From a bacterium (GTDB taxonomy: Bacteria; Chloroflexota; Dormibacteria; UBA8260; Bog-877): a DNA stretch of 22,927 bases. Shown one piece after another: positions 1-8,844 of the stretch. The stretch lies in NCBI GenBank assembly GCA_021817025.1, contig JAKAWF010000023.1, positions 1 to 22,927 of the forward strand. The letters are read 5' to 3'. The notes beneath the pieces were generated by a model, which saw nothing but the letters and a program-made list of their open reading frames with translations, did not search any database and was not told the origin of the DNA. A program made the position numbers and the translations under genes. How positions within the stretch are numbered: the first letter of the stretch is position 1; each line of letters opens with the position of its first letter.

Positions 1-1008
1 TCTAACCGTGGCTTGGGGTTGGCGCTGATGCACGTACATGGCCTGCTTCAGGGCCACCATGCTGGTGACGTTTCCCAGGTAGGGGAGGTTGGCGCCGTCC
101 TCGGGCCCATCGCAGGCCAGGATCACCACTCGCTGAGCCGGCGCGCCGGTCGAGGGCCTGAGGATGTCGCCCTGCCGGGCGAGATCCTCCATCCCGACCG
201 AGGTGATCACGTCGGCGAGCTCCCCCAGCCCGTAGCGCGCGAAGTGCTCGTCTGGAGCCGGCTCGAAGCCGGTGGCGAGCACCACCGCGCCCACCTCCAG
301 CTGGTTCAACTGCCCGGCCTGGTCCAGGGCCGCCTTGAAGCGCCCGGGCTGGCCCGACACCTGGGTGACGGTGGTGGAAGTCAGCAGGGTCACGTTGGGA
401 TGGGCGGCGACCCGCTGCACCAGCGCCTCGGGGTCGAGGTCCAGGAGCGGGGACGAGGCCGAGGTGGGGTAGCCGCGGTGGATGCGGCGCGGGAAACCTC
501 CCGCCTGGGGCTCCCGGTCGACCAGGGTGACCTGGTACCCGGTGTCCGCGGCGGCGAGGGCGGCGCTCAGGCCGGCCGGGCCCGCGCCCACCACCAGGAC
601 CGACCGCTCATGGTCCTCCTGGTAGGGCGTGGGGGGACTCGTGTAGTGGGCGCCGGCTATCCCCATCCGCAGCAGATCCCCCGCCAGCTCCTGGGTCGAC
701 TCCTCCTGAGGTGGGTGGCTCCAGGCCACCTGTTCGCGCAGGTTGACCCGGCGCACCGGGAGCGGGCCGAAGCGAAACACCTGGCGGTTGACCCGCTGGG
801 AGCAGGCGGCGACCACCACGGAATCGAGTCCCTGGGCGGCATCCCCGGCGATCAGCCGGGCGTCCTCCAGGCAGAAGGCGGGCGAGCTCCGAGTCGTCGT
901 GACCCCGTCCTGGGCCTCGGCGAGCGAGGCCAGAGCATCGACGTCCATGCTCTCCCCGATGCCGCAGCCCCGGCAGATGTAGACCCCGGTCCGCTGTCCT
1001 GTGCTCAC
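1..1008 (-). CDS. qmoB: QmoB-like FAD/iron-sulfur subunit of the quinone-interacting membrane oxidoreductase (3' end off window)
   Basis: The visible 336 codons are the N-terminal part of an HdrA-like flavoprotein. QmoB belongs to the QmoABC complex, which exchanges electrons between APS reductase and the membrane quinone pool. The GTG start at 1008-1006 overlaps the qmoA stop in a GTGA arrangement. Residues 9-19 contain VYICRGCGIGE with Cys12 and Cys15, a start typical of QmoB, and further cysteines lie at 46 and 69. A dinucleotide-binding GAGPAG motif is at residues 141-146, and a second flavoprotein signature (VVLATGFEP) follows later. Family members are about 750 aa, so more than half, including the ferredoxin and MvhD-like parts, should lie beyond base 1, probably followed by qmoC. 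Placement directly after aprA-qmoA supports the call over a generic HdrA. Confidence 0.88.
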   Translation of the reverse strand, partial: MSTGQRTGVYICRGCGIGESMDVDALASLAEAQDGVTTTRSSPAFCLEDARLIAGDAAQGLDSVVVAACSQRVNRQVFRFGPLPVRRVNLREQVAWSHPPQEESTQELAGDLLRMGIAGAHYTSPPTPYQEDHERSVLVVGAGPAGLSAALAAADTGYQVTLVDREPQAGGFPRRIHRGYPTSASSPLLDLDPEALVQRVAAHPNVTLLTSTTVTQVSGQPGRFKAALDQAGQLNQLEVGAVVLATGFEPAPDEHFARYGLGELADVITSVGMEDLARQGDILRPSTGAPAQRVVILACDGPEDGANLPYLGNVTSMVALKQAMYVHQRQPQATVR

Positions 1009-2291
1009 GCTCCTGCCCTCACCCCCCGGACCAGGTCCAGGGCCCGCATCGCGGCGGCGGTGGCGTCCAGGGTCGAGGTGGCCACGTCCACGGGGGCCCG
1101 GGCGCAGCCCGCGGCGAACAGCCCTCCCCCGTCGGCGCCCTCGTCGAAGAAGCCGAAGACATCGCGGGCGTCGTCGCCCAGCGGTCCCATCGGGCCTGGG
1201 CTGGGCACCATGCCGGTGGCCAGCACCACCAGGTCCACTGGGACCCGCTCCATCCCGCCCTGCACCATGTCGTCGGCGACCACCACCAGCTGGCCGCTCT
1301 TGGGGTCGGCCACGATGTCGGCCACCTTGCCCTTGACCGCCCGCACCCCAGGATGGTCGAGCACTTGGGCGGCAAAGGTCTGGTAGGTCCCTGGGGTGCG
1401 CAGGTCGATGTGGAAGACATGGGCCTGCGCCTCGGGGTTGCGCTCGAGCAGGAGGCTGGCCTCCTTCAACGAGGCCAGACAGCAGATGCCGGAGCAGTAG
1501 GCGAGGTGCAGGCGGTCGCGGGAGCCGGCGCATTGCACGAAGGCCGCGCTCTTGACCGGAGAGCCGTCCGAGGGGCGCAGCAGGCGGCCTTCGGTGGGGC
1601 CGTTCTCGGCCAGCATCCGTTCGAACATCACGTTGGTGACCACGTCCGGGTGGTGACCGAACGCGAGGTTGACGATGGCGGAGGCGTCGTACGGCTGCCA
1701 GCCGGTGGCGAGGATCACCGCTCCCACCTCCAACTCGACTGTCTCCGGCTCCATGTGCAAGTCGATGGCCTGGTAGGGGCAGGCCTCGACGCACTTCCCA
1801 CACTGGTCGAAGAGGCAGGTCGAATCATCGATGGCGTAGCGCATGGGGAAGGCCATCTCGTGGCTTAGGCAGATGGTCTTGGCGGTGCTCATGCCGTAGT
1901 CGAAGGGGTTGGGGCGGTCCACCGGGCAGACCTCGCTGCAGGCGCCGCAGGCGGTGCAGCGTTCGTTGACGTAACGAGGATGGCGGCGGATCCTGGCCTG
2001 ATAGTGGCCCGGCCCCCCCCGGAGATCCTCCACCTCGGCCATGGTGAAGAGGCGGATGTCGGGGTTGTCGCGGAGGCGCTGGAAGTTGATCTCGAGGCCG
2101 CAGGCCGGAGGACAGAGCTTGGGGAAGTAGCGGGCCAGTTGGGCCACGCGCCCCCCCAGATGGGGATTCTTCTCCACCAGGTAAACCTGCGCGCCCGCCT
2201 CGGCGGCCTCCAGGGCGGCGGTCATCCCGGCGATCCCGCCACCCACCACCAGGATGCTCTCCGATGCCCCGGCCTCGCCAGTCGCCCCCAT
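1005..2291 (-). CDS. qmoA: QmoA-like FAD/iron-sulfur subunit of the quinone-interacting membrane oxidoreductase
   Basis: A 428-aa HdrA-related flavoprotein, predicted to pass electrons between AprBA and the rest of QmoABC. The FAD Rossmann motif GGGIAG is at residues 17-22, followed by the VEKNPHLGGR stretch. A conserved PKLCPPACGLE block lies at about 58-67. Two ferredoxin-like cysteine sets follow: C112, C115, C118, C122 and C159, C164, C167, C171. VQCAGSRD and a Cys-rich CSGICC block occur in the second half, as in known QmoA proteins. Length is close to the usual 410-430 aa. The reading frame stays open upstream, but the ATG at 2291-2289 was chosen because the flavin fold begins 12 residues later and the aprA stop is only 1 bp away. 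No clear Shine-Dalgarno is present, so translation is probably coupled to aprA. Confidence 0.93.
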   Translation of the reverse strand: MGATGEAGASESILVVGGGIAGMTAALEAAEAGAQVYLVEKNPHLGGRVAQLARYFPKLCPPACGLEINFQRLRDNPDIRLFTMAEVEDLRGGPGHYQARIRRHPRYVNERCTACGACSEVCPVDRPNPFDYGMSTAKTICLSHEMAFPMRYAIDDSTCLFDQCGKCVEACPYQAIDLHMEPETVELEVGAVILATGWQPYDASAIVNLAFGHHPDVVTNVMFERMLAENGPTEGRLLRPSDGSPVKSAAFVQCAGSRDRLHLAYCSGICCLASLKEASLLLERNPEAQAHVFHIDLRTPGTYQTFAAQVLDHPGVRAVKGKVADIVADPKSGQLVVVADDMVQGGMERVPVDLVVLATGMVPSPGPMGPLGDDARDVFGFFDEGADGGGLFAAGCARAPVDVATSTLDATAAAMRALDLVRGVRAGA

Positions 2292-2292
2292 C

Positions 2293-4158
2293 TCAGTCCA
2301 CGATCGAGTGGTGGGGATGGGTCGCCATGGTCCACTCCCCGGTGTCCTCGTGGTAGCTGGAGTTGACGAAGACCTTCCACTTCTGGTCGTCGATGTGGGG
2401 GTAGTCGCCACGGTAGTAGTACCCGGGCCAGCGCGTCTCCTCGCGGTAGAGGATGTGGCGCGCGTGGGCCTCGGCGACGCGGATCCGATCCCACAGCTCC
2501 CAACACCGCAACAGCTCGTGGCGGTCGCGGGCCGCCACCCGGCCCATGTCCTCCTTGAGGCTCTCCAGCAGTTCCAGGCCGCGCCGCAGGGTGGGCTCGT
2601 TGGTGATGTAGTTGGAGCCCAGCCCGGCCACGTATTCGTCCATCAGCTTCTGCAGTCGCAGGAGGCCCTGCTTGGGGTAGAAGTAGTTGGGGTTGATGTC
2701 CGGCTTGGTGGAACTGCCCTGGTACCTCTCGAAGACCCGGTAGGGCTCGAACAGCGTCTCGACGATGGCGTTGACCCGCTCCCCGTCCACGCTCGGGCGA
2801 TCCGGATTGTCGGTGATGAAGGCCATCGCCGCCTTGGCCGCCAACCGTCCCTCGGTGTAGGAGCCCGAGGAGAACTTGTGGGCGGACGCCCCGACCCCGT
2901 CCCCGGCGGCGAAGAGCCCGGGGACCGTGGTCATCCGGTTGTAGCCCCAGAAGTAGCCCTCGGCGGCGAGGTCCTCCGGGCCGCTGACCCAGGCGCCGGT
3001 GGCGGATGAGTGCGACCCCATCAGGTAGGGCTCGGTCAGGGTCAGCTCCGAGGGCTGGACCGCCGGGTCGATGTTGTTGGAGGCCCAGAGCAGCGCCTGC
3101 GACATGGTCATGTCCAGGAAGTCCTCCCAGGCATCGCTCTCGATCGCCCGGATGGCCTTGGGGTCCAGCCCCTGGGTGAGCGCCTGCAGCGCGTCGTCGG
3201 TGCGCATGTAGTGCGGCCCCTTCCCCTGGGCGCGGTCCAGCAGCATCTGGTGATTGCGGAGCGGGGTCGGGATCGGCCGGGTCTGGCCGTAGGGGGGGAA
3301 CTCATCCAGGGCCTTCGCCTGGGTGTCCTCGTACAGCTCTCCGTAGGCGTTGCGCACCTTGCCCTTGAAGAGCAGGAACCACATCCCCACCGGCCCGTAG
3401 CCATCCTTGAAGCGGGTGACCACCAGCCGGTGCTCCATCTGGGTCATGGTGGCGCCAGCCTTGATCATGAGCGAGTAGGCGGAGCCGGTGTTCCAGGGCG
3501 CGTACCAGATCCGCCCCAGTCCCTCGCCCACCGCGTGGGGCCGGAAGATCCCGGTGGCGCCTCCCGCCGAGGAGATCACCGCCCGGGCCTTGAACACGTA
3601 GACCTTGTGGTCGCGCACCGAGAAGCCGATGGCGCCCGAGACGTGCCCGGTGGCGGGATCCTTGAGGAGATCGGAGACGAAGATCCGTTCGTAGACGTTC
3701 TCGGGGCCGATCGCCTTCTTCGCCGCCTCCGCCACGATCGGCTTGAAGGACTCCCCGTGGATCATGATCTGCCAGCGGCCCTCGCGCTTGTAGTGGCCGT
3801 CCTCGGTCTTGAAGATGGGCAATCCCCACTTCTCGAACATGTGCACCGAGGAGTCGACGTGGCGGGCGATGTCGTAGACCAGGTCCTCCCGGCACAGGCC
3901 CATCAGGTCCTGGCGGACGTAGCGCACGAAGTCCTCGGGCTGGTTCTCTCCCCAGCGCATGCCCATGTAGCAGTTGATCGCCGACAGCCCCATCGCCGTC
4001 GCTCCGCTGCGCTCCACCGCTGCCTTCTCCACGATCGTGGTGCGCAGTCCATGGGCCCTGCCCCAGTACCCGGCTTCGAAGGCGGCACCGCAGCCTGCCA
4101 TGCCGCCGCCGAGGATCAGGAGGTCGGTCTCCACAACCTCAATCTCGGGCTGGTTCAT
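2293..4158 (-). CDS. aprA: Dissimilatory adenylylsulfate (APS) reductase, alpha subunit
   Basis: A 621-aa flavoprotein that interconverts APS and sulfite plus AMP, working with AprB in the cytoplasm. The FAD-binding GGGMAG is at residues 17-22. The region from VEKAAVERSG to AINCYMG (about 43-66) is characteristic of AprA. By eye, residues matching the described Archaeoglobus active site are present: Asn62, Trp222, Arg249 (in VTRFKDGYGPVG) and His382 (in GSHSSATG). Family members are about 620-660 aa, so the gene looks complete. The ATG at 4158-4156 overlaps the aprB stop (ATGA) and has a GGAGG about 5 nt upstream. The longer open frame reaching 4473 runs antiparallel to nothing useful and overlaps aprB, so it was trimmed. 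AprA exists in reductive and oxidative types, and which one this is needs a tree. Confidence 0.97.
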   Translation of the reverse strand: MNQPEIEVVETDLLILGGGMAGCGAAFEAGYWGRAHGLRTTIVEKAAVERSGATAMGLSAINCYMGMRWGENQPEDFVRYVRQDLMGLCREDLVYDIARHVDSSVHMFEKWGLPIFKTEDGHYKREGRWQIMIHGESFKPIVAEAAKKAIGPENVYERIFVSDLLKDPATGHVSGAIGFSVRDHKVYVFKARAVISSAGGATGIFRPHAVGEGLGRIWYAPWNTGSAYSLMIKAGATMTQMEHRLVVTRFKDGYGPVGMWFLLFKGKVRNAYGELYEDTQAKALDEFPPYGQTRPIPTPLRNHQMLLDRAQGKGPHYMRTDDALQALTQGLDPKAIRAIESDAWEDFLDMTMSQALLWASNNIDPAVQPSELTLTEPYLMGSHSSATGAWVSGPEDLAAEGYFWGYNRMTTVPGLFAAGDGVGASAHKFSSGSYTEGRLAAKAAMAFITDNPDRPSVDGERVNAIVETLFEPYRVFERYQGSSTKPDINPNYFYPKQGLLRLQKLMDEYVAGLGSNYITNEPTLRRGLELLESLKEDMGRVAARDRHELLRCWELWDRIRVAEAHARHILYREETRWPGYYYRGDYPHIDDQKWKVFVNSSYHEDTGEWTMATHPHHSIVD

Positions 4159-4610
4159 CACATCCTCCCGCTCGGTACCGGCAGCTTGTCCACGCCCAGC
4201 CAGGACCCCTCGGCGCACAGGTGGGGATCCTTGAGGGTGGCGAGGTCGGGGGCGGCCGCCCCCTCGAAAGGCTCGATGGATCCCCACTCGGTGCTGCGGA
4301 TCGGGTACTTGAACCGCTTCACCCGCTGGTCGCGGAACTGGACGGTCCACATGATGGACTCGGTGCCGCGCAGCGGGGTCAGGCTGGCCCCCAGGGGCAT
4401 CACGTCCGTGTAACCGCGCATCGCGATCGCTGACTGGGGGCAGGTCTTGACGCAGGCATAGCACTCCCAGCACTGGTCCGGCTCCTGGTTGAAAGCCCTG
4501 CCCATGGCCACGTCCAGCACCATCAAGTCGTTGGGGCAGATGTAGGCGCAGGCGGGCTTGTCGAGGGCCTTGCAGCCGTCACACTTGTCCGGATTGACAT
4601 AGGTCGGCAT
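4158..4610 (-). CDS. aprB: Dissimilatory adenylylsulfate (APS) reductase, beta (ferredoxin-like) subunit
   Basis: A 150-aa protein carrying two [4Fe-4S] clusters that feed electrons to or from the AprA flavin. Cluster ligands are visible as C10, C13, C21, C25 and C47, C50, C53, C57. Trp48 (in CWECYAC) sits where a tryptophan has been described between cluster and flavin in the Archaeoglobus enzyme. The C-terminal half (about 75-150) is the usual AprB tail that wraps AprA. The length is normal for the family. The start lies 2 bp downstream of the sat stop, with a GAGGAGG inside the sat 3' end about 8 nt upstream of the ATG. Its stop overlaps the aprA start. Confidence 0.97.
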   Translation of the reverse strand: MPTYVNPDKCDGCKALDKPACAYICPNDLMVLDVAMGRAFNQEPDQCWECYACVKTCPQSAIAMRGYTDVMPLGASLTPLRGTESIMWTVQFRDQRVKRFKYPIRSTEWGSIEPFEGAAAPDLATLKDPHLCAEGSWLGVDKLPVPSGRM

Positions 4611-4612
4611 CG

Positions 4613-5857
4613 CTACGTCCTCCTCTGATCGAGCGTCTGGGCGGGGTTGGCGGGTGGGCGATCGGAGTTGGCCGGGCCACTTTCCTGGGCCAGGCCGAGG
4701 TAGTGCTCTCGGAGGATCTCCAGCACCTCCGGGCGGCTGAAGTGCTCGGGCACCTCCTCCCCAAGGGACAGCAGCCGGCGCAGGTCGGTGCCGCTGATGA
4801 GCAGGCGCTGGCCGGGATCGTGAGGGCAGGTCCGGGATGAGGCCATGCCGTCACAGCCTCGGCAGTAGAAGGTCAGGTCGAAGAACATCGGCCGCAACTC
4901 GAGCGCTCGCTCAGGGATCTCCTTGAAGATGGCCTGGGCGTCGAACGGTCCGTAGTAGCTGCCCACGCCGGCGTGGTCGCGGCCCACGATGAGGTGGCTG
5001 CATCCATAGTTCTGCCGGAAGACGGCGTGCAGGAGCGCCTCTCGGGGTCCCGCATACCGCATCTCCATCGGATAACCGGCCTGGACGCAGGTGCCGGGCA
5101 CGAAGTACCCGGAGACCAGGGCGTCGATGGCCCGCACCCGCACTTCGGCGGGGATGTCGCCTGCCTTGAGCCGTCCCAGGAGCTGGTGGATCAGGACCCC
5201 GTCGCAGACTTCGACAGCCACCTTGGCGAGGTACTCGTGGGCGCGATGCATGGGGTTGCGCGTCTGGAACGCCGCCACCGTGCTCCACCCCAGTTGCCCA
5301 AACAGCTCCCGAGTCTCCGCGGGGCGGAGGTAGAGCCCGGCGTACTGCCGGGGGAAGTGCCCCTCCGAGAGCACCTCCACCGGTCCAGCGAGGTTGAACT
5401 CCCCTTGCTCCAGCACCTTGGCCACACCCGGGTGGGCGGGGTCAGTGGTGTGGTAGACCTCGCGGCACTCGTACTGGCGGTCGATGCGGTACCGTTCGTC
5501 GACCCGCATCGCGGCCATGATCTCGCCGGTTTCACCGTCCACCAGGGCTACCTCGCTGCCCTGGGCCACCCCGCTGGCCACCTCGGCGCTGGCCGACAGG
5601 GTTATGGGAAGGGGCCAGAAGGTCCCGTCGGCCAGCTGCATCTGGCCGCTGCTGGCGCGCCAGTCCCCCTCGCCCATGAAGCCCGCGAGGGGGGTGAATG
5701 CCCCGATTCCCATCATGATCAGGTCGGAGGTCTCCCGCGAGGTCATCTGGACCCTGGGCAGAGTCCCGGCCCTAGCCGTGCGCTCGGCGCGATCCGGTTC
5801 CGAAACCAGCAGCGGCTCGAGGCGACGGCGGGGACCGTGGGGGGGGACCAGGGTCAT
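4613..5857 (-). CDS. sat: Sulfate adenylyltransferase (ATP sulfurylase), dissimilatory type
   Basis: A 414-aa enzyme that interconverts ATP plus sulfate with APS plus pyrophosphate. Beside aprBA it can activate sulfate for reduction or make ATP from APS during sulfur oxidation. The nucleotide-binding [11 protein letters not shown] motif is at residues 198-208 and GRDHAG at 292-297. A Cys/His set C332, C335, C344, H346 matches the zinc site of homo-oligomeric bacterial and archaeal Sat. There is no APS-kinase domain. The length is usual for this form. The ATG at 5857-5855 overlaps the stop of the metallophosphoesterase gene (ATGA). The frame is open further upstream, but that part has no Sat similarity. 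Confidence 0.96.
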   Translation of the reverse strand: MTLVPPHGPRRRLEPLLVSEPDRAERTARAGTLPRVQMTSRETSDLIMMGIGAFTPLAGFMGEGDWRASSGQMQLADGTFWPLPITLSASAEVASGVAQGSEVALVDGETGEIMAAMRVDERYRIDRQYECREVYHTTDPAHPGVAKVLEQGEFNLAGPVEVLSEGHFPRQYAGLYLRPAETRELFGQLGWSTVAAFQTRNPMHRAHEYLAKVAVEVCDGVLIHQLLGRLKAGDIPAEVRVRAIDALVSGYFVPGTCVQAGYPMEMRYAGPREALLHAVFRQNYGCSHLIVGRDHAGVGSYYGPFDAQAIFKEIPERALELRPMFFDLTFYCRGCDGMASSRTCPHDPGQRLLISGTDLRRLLSLGEEVPEHFSRPEVLEILREHYLGLAQESGPANSDRPPANPAQTLDQRRT

Positions 5858-6642
5858 GCCGGCGTCCGGACCAGGCCCGCCGGGGTGCGCCAGGTGGCGG
5901 TCTCGATGTAGTGGTGGACCGCCGCCCGCCACGGCACCTGGCGCCGCTCCAGCTCCGCCAGGGGTCGGCTGCGGTCGTAGTCGACCCGACGCAGGGTCAC
6001 CCGCCAGGGCCCAGCCGGCTCGCCGTGATCCCGTTCGAGCAGGGCATAGCTGGGACGGGGATCGCCGTCCAGGGTCCAGCCCGCGCTGCCCACGTTGACC
6101 ACCTCCCCCCGCGCCACCCTGCGCTGAAAGGGGCGGTGGGTGTGGCCGCAGAGGAGCGTGCCCGCCCAGGCGTGGGCGTCGATCTCGGAGTCGGGGGTGT
6201 CGGGCCAGATGCCGCGCTCGTCGTTCCCCGGGGATCCATGCACCACCAAGCAGCCGGCCAGCTCAGCCGAGGGCGGCAGCTCCCCCAGGAAGCGGAGGCG
6301 GTCCCGTCCCAGCTGCTCTCGGCTCCAGTCCAAGGAGATGGACTGCTCTGGATCGCGAGTTCCCGCCAGCGGTGCCGAGCCTTCGGCCAGGTAGCGGTCG
6401 GTGTTGCCTCGAACCGTGATGGCGCCCAGGCTGCGGACGAGATCGACGGACTCAGCCGGGGCCGGACCATGGGCGGCGAGGTCGCCCGCCACCACCAAGG
6501 TGTCGCAGCCCAGGCCGCGGATGTCCTCGAGCACCGCCTCCAAGGCGTAGACGTTCCCGTGGATGTCGGAGAGCACGCAGATCCGCTCGGCCGCCCCTTC
6601 GCTGCCTCTTCCCCCGCCGGTGGCCGAGGCGGCCTCATTCAT
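5854..6642 (-). CDS. Calcineurin-like metallophosphoesterase (YfcE/MJ0936-type)
   Basis: A 262-aa cytoplasmic phosphoesterase with the complete metal-binding set: SDIHGN (Asp26, His28), GD at 53-54, RGNTD at 78-82, the His135 block (VVHGSP) and GHTH at 167-170. The last 70 residues (NVGSAGW onward) are typical of the short YfcE-like bacterial family. The substrate cannot be read from the sequence. Phosphodiesters and nucleotides are both possible. It overlaps sat by 4 bp and seems to be the first gene of the sat-apr-qmo run, so a role with adenylyl compounds is an attractive inference but no more than that. The ATG at 6642-6640 was chosen because it lies 20 residues before the first motif. 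The upstream open frame is low-complexity. Confidence 0.85.
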   Translation of the reverse strand: MNEAASATGGGRGSEGAAERICVLSDIHGNVYALEAVLEDIRGLGCDTLVVAGDLAAHGPAPAESVDLVRSLGAITVRGNTDRYLAEGSAPLAGTRDPEQSISLDWSREQLGRDRLRFLGELPPSAELAGCLVVHGSPGNDERGIWPDTPDSEIDAHAWAGTLLCGHTHRPFQRRVARGEVVNVGSAGWTLDGDPRPSYALLERDHGEPAGPWRVTLRRVDYDRSRPLAELERRQVPWRAAVHHYIETATWRTPAGLVRTPA

Positions 6643-6848
6643 GGCGCCCGAACCCTCTGCGGGCAGCTGGGTCGAGGCTTGTGGTAGGGATCGAGTCACT
6701 TCACACCCTCGCCCTGACGCACCCGGCTGAAGGTCACCGAGGGCCGCTGGAGGCGAACCAGCCAGGGCCCGGCCTTCCCAGCGACGGGGGAAGATCTCAG
6801 CCCCGGGCAGTGCCCCAGCCTTCGCATTCCATGGGCGCCTGACCGAGG

Positions 6849-6878
6849 CTGGGCCCCGTTCCCCGGCTGGCGGCCCAG
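6849..6878. terminator. Possible hairpin in the gap after the response regulator
   Basis: A 7-bp perfect stem, CTGGGCC (6849-6855) with GGCCCAG (6872-6878), encloses a 16-nt loop. It lies about 40 bp beyond the response regulator stop and about 200 bp before the metallophosphoesterase start. No T-run follows, and stems of this size arise by chance in GC-rich DNA. The 6643-6915 gap shows no recognisable -35/-10 pair for the sulfur operon. Whether transcription reads through from the regulator genes is open. Confidence 0.25.
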
Positions 6879-6915
6879 ACGGCACCGAAATGTGGAACGC
6901 CCTGGGACCCATGGG

Positions 6916-7680
6916 CTACGCCCCTCCTATGTCAGCCGGCTTCACTCCAGTATGCGAGGGCCGTCTGGCCCTCGGGTTCCCCCGGGGGGGGCGATTACCA
7001 TCCCCCGAAAGGGGGAAATCTGGGCCGTCCGGGCTCCCCTGCCCGCTGTCGAGGAGACCCACCTGAAGGGCCGCCAGCACGGCTTCGAGCCGGTGCTTCT
7101 TGCCCATCTTGCGCAGGGTGTTCTTGACATGGCTGCGGACTGTCTCGTCACTGAGGAAGAGGCGACCGGCGATCTCGCGGTTGCTGAGCCCCTGGGCGAC
7201 CAGCCCCAGCACTTCCAACTCCCGCTGGCTGAGGTGCCACGGGCCACCTACCTCCCTGAAGCCACGCCGCGCCAGGGAGAGGATCTCACCGGTGACGGCC
7301 GGGTCCAGGTAGGACTGCCCGGCCGCCACGGCCCGGATCGCATCGCCCAGGTGGGCCACCGAGGTTTGCTTGACCAGGTAACCAGCGGCGCCGGCTTGCA
7401 CAGCCCCCATGACCTCCTGCGGACCATCGACCCCGGTGAGCACCAGCACCTTGGCCGTGGAGCCTTGCTGCTGGAGCAGACGCAGTGCCGCCAATCCTCC
7501 CATGCCGGGCATGCGCAGGTCCATCAGGATCACATCGGGCTGGAGTTCAGCGGCCCGGACGAGGGCCTCCTCGCCGCTGGCCGCGGTGCCGACCACTTCG
7601 ATGTCAGGGTTGGGCCCGAACATGAGCGCCAAGCCCTGGCGGACCAGCTCGTGGTCGTCGGCGACCAGGACCCGGATCAC
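6916..7680 (-). CDS. NarL/FixJ-family two-component response regulator
   Basis: A 254-aa DNA-binding response regulator, partner of the kinase encoded just upstream. The receiver domain covers residues about 2-120 with acidic residues Asp8 and Asp9, the phosphorylation site Asp54 (in MDLRMP), the LVLTG switch region and the GYLVKQ lysine. The LuxR-type helix-turn-helix follows (LSQRELEVLGLVAQG to TVRSHVKNTLRKMG). The start is a GTG at 7680-7678 overlapping the kinase stop (GTGA), so translation is probably coupled. The last 35 or so residues after the HTH are Pro/Gly/Arg-rich, have no counterpart in the family that I know of, and are encoded by DNA full of palindromes. The position just before sat-apr-qmo suggests control of that operon. 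Confidence 0.93.
   Translation of the reverse strand: MIRVLVADDHELVRQGLALMFGPNPDIEVVGTAASGEEALVRAAELQPDVILMDLRMPGMGGLAALRLLQQQGSTAKVLVLTGVDGPQEVMGAVQAGAAGYLVKQTSVAHLGDAIRAVAAGQSYLDPAVTGEILSLARRGFREVGGPWHLSQRELEVLGLVAQGLSNREIAGRLFLSDETVRSHVKNTLRKMGKKHRLEAVLAALQVGLLDSGQGSPDGPDFPLSGDGNRPPRGNPRARRPSHTGVKPADIGGA
6955..7016. promoter_or_regulatory. Cluster of perfect palindromes/hairpins in the 3' end of the response regulator gene
   Basis: Three structures lie within 62 bp. CGAGGGCC (6955-6962) pairs with GGCCCTCG (6967-6974) around a GTCT loop. A C5/G8 run occupies 6979-6991. TCCCCC (7001-7006) pairs with GGGGGA (7011-7016) around a GAAA tetraloop. They sit in the part of the regulator gene that encodes its odd C-terminal tail and upstream of the sulfur operon. 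They could be an operator for the dimeric regulator, RNA hairpins that slow transcription, or chance in GC-rich DNA. Function is inferred only from symmetry. Confidence 0.35.
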
Positions 7681-8831
7681 AAGGGGCTGCTGCCGGAAAA
7701 GGCCCTGTGCCGGGGGACTGCCGCCTCCAGCGTGGTTCCCGTACCGGGCTCGGACACGAGCTGGAGCCGTCCTCCCAGGGTCGCCAGCCGAGCCCGCATG
7801 CCCCGGATGCCGAACTGGGGCTTCATCTGGTCCTCCCGCAAGCCCGAGCCGTCGTCCGAGACCCGCAGCCGAACTGGGTCGGAGCCGGCATCCAGGACGA
7901 CCTTCACGTGGCGCGCCTGAGCGTGACGGGCCACGTTGCTGAGCGCCTCCTGGGCCACCGACAAGAAGGTGTGGCGCGCCTCGCGAGACAGGTCGGCGAA
8001 GTGTCCGCGCGCCTCCCACTCAAGTTCCAGGGGCGGTCCGGCCAGGTCCCCGAGATGTTCGCGCAACTGGCCCAGGAACTGCCGTTCCAGAAGCTCGGCC
8101 GGCCACAGATCGTAGATGCTCTGGCGCACCTGGACCAGGGTCTTCTCGACCAGGCGTTGGCATTCATCCAGGCGGTGCGCCTGCTCCTGGTCGTCCTTCT
8201 CGGCTGCTCGGGCGCAACCCTCGAGGGTGCAGGTGATGGCGAACAAGGACTGGATCACGGCGTCGTGCATGTCGATGGAGATCCGGGTTCGCTCCGCCTC
8301 CACCGCCAGCCGGCGGGTGCGGTCCACGCACATCCGGACGCCTGCGAGCGCCTCTCCGGCGTGGGCGGTGAAGCGCTCCAGGGCGGCTGTCAGCGGCGTG
8401 CTGAGGCCGCCTGCGGGGATCCCCACGGCGAGCAGCCCCAGCGGTTGCCCTCGGTAGCAGATCGCGGCGATGGCGCAGGGCGCGGCGATGAACTGGACCC
8501 GCACCAACCGCGCCGGGGTTGCGAAAGCTTTGGCGAGGGCACCTCCGTCAGCGATCGGCAGCGGCTGTTGCGCATCTGTTGTCAGCGTCTTCGCCGGGGC
8601 GCCATGCCAGTTGCCCACCCGGCGCTGAGCCTCGTCGACCAGGCCGACGGTGGCATCCGGCAGTCCCAGCGCCTCGCTGACGGCGGCCACGATGCATTCC
8701 TGGACCTCGTCCATGTCGCCGCTGCCGGCGACCGCCAGGCGCAGATGTTCCAGTGCCCTCAACTCGGCCCCGGCCAGACTGACCTGATCCTCGGCCATCG
8801 CTGGCGTGCCGGGGCCTATCGCCACTGGCAT
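7677..8831 (-). CDS. GAF-domain sensor histidine kinase (HisKA_3/NarL-partner type)
   Basis: A 384-aa cytoplasmic sensor kinase with no membrane segments. A GAF-like domain spans about residues 25-165 and would bind a soluble ligand or redox group. The dimerisation/phosphoacceptor helix holds ERTRISIDMHD with His189. The ATPase domain shows the N box (Asn299 in LSNVARHA), DDGSG at 326-330, GIRGM at 341-345 and GTGT at 363-366. Cysteines at 46, 119, 125, 168, 201, 206 and 224 could take part in redox or sulfur sensing, which is inference. It starts 13 bp after the ArsR gene and overlaps the regulator gene. A second in-frame ATG lies 11 codons in (8798), but the first has a GAG-rich stretch upstream. 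Confidence 0.92.
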   Translation of the reverse strand: MPVAIGPGTPAMAEDQVSLAGAELRALEHLRLAVAGSGDMDEVQECIVAAVSEALGLPDATVGLVDEAQRRVGNWHGAPAKTLTTDAQQPLPIADGGALAKAFATPARLVRVQFIAAPCAIAAICYRGQPLGLLAVGIPAGGLSTPLTAALERFTAHAGEALAGVRMCVDRTRRLAVEAERTRISIDMHDAVIQSLFAITCTLEGCARAAEKDDQEQAHRLDECQRLVEKTLVQVRQSIYDLWPAELLERQFLGQLREHLGDLAGPPLELEWEARGHFADLSREARHTFLSVAQEALSNVARHAQARHVKVVLDAGSDPVRLRVSDDGSGLREDQMKPQFGIRGMRARLATLGGRLQLVSEPGTGTTLEAAVPRHRAFSGSSPL

Positions 8832-8844
8832 CCTCGTCTCTGGC

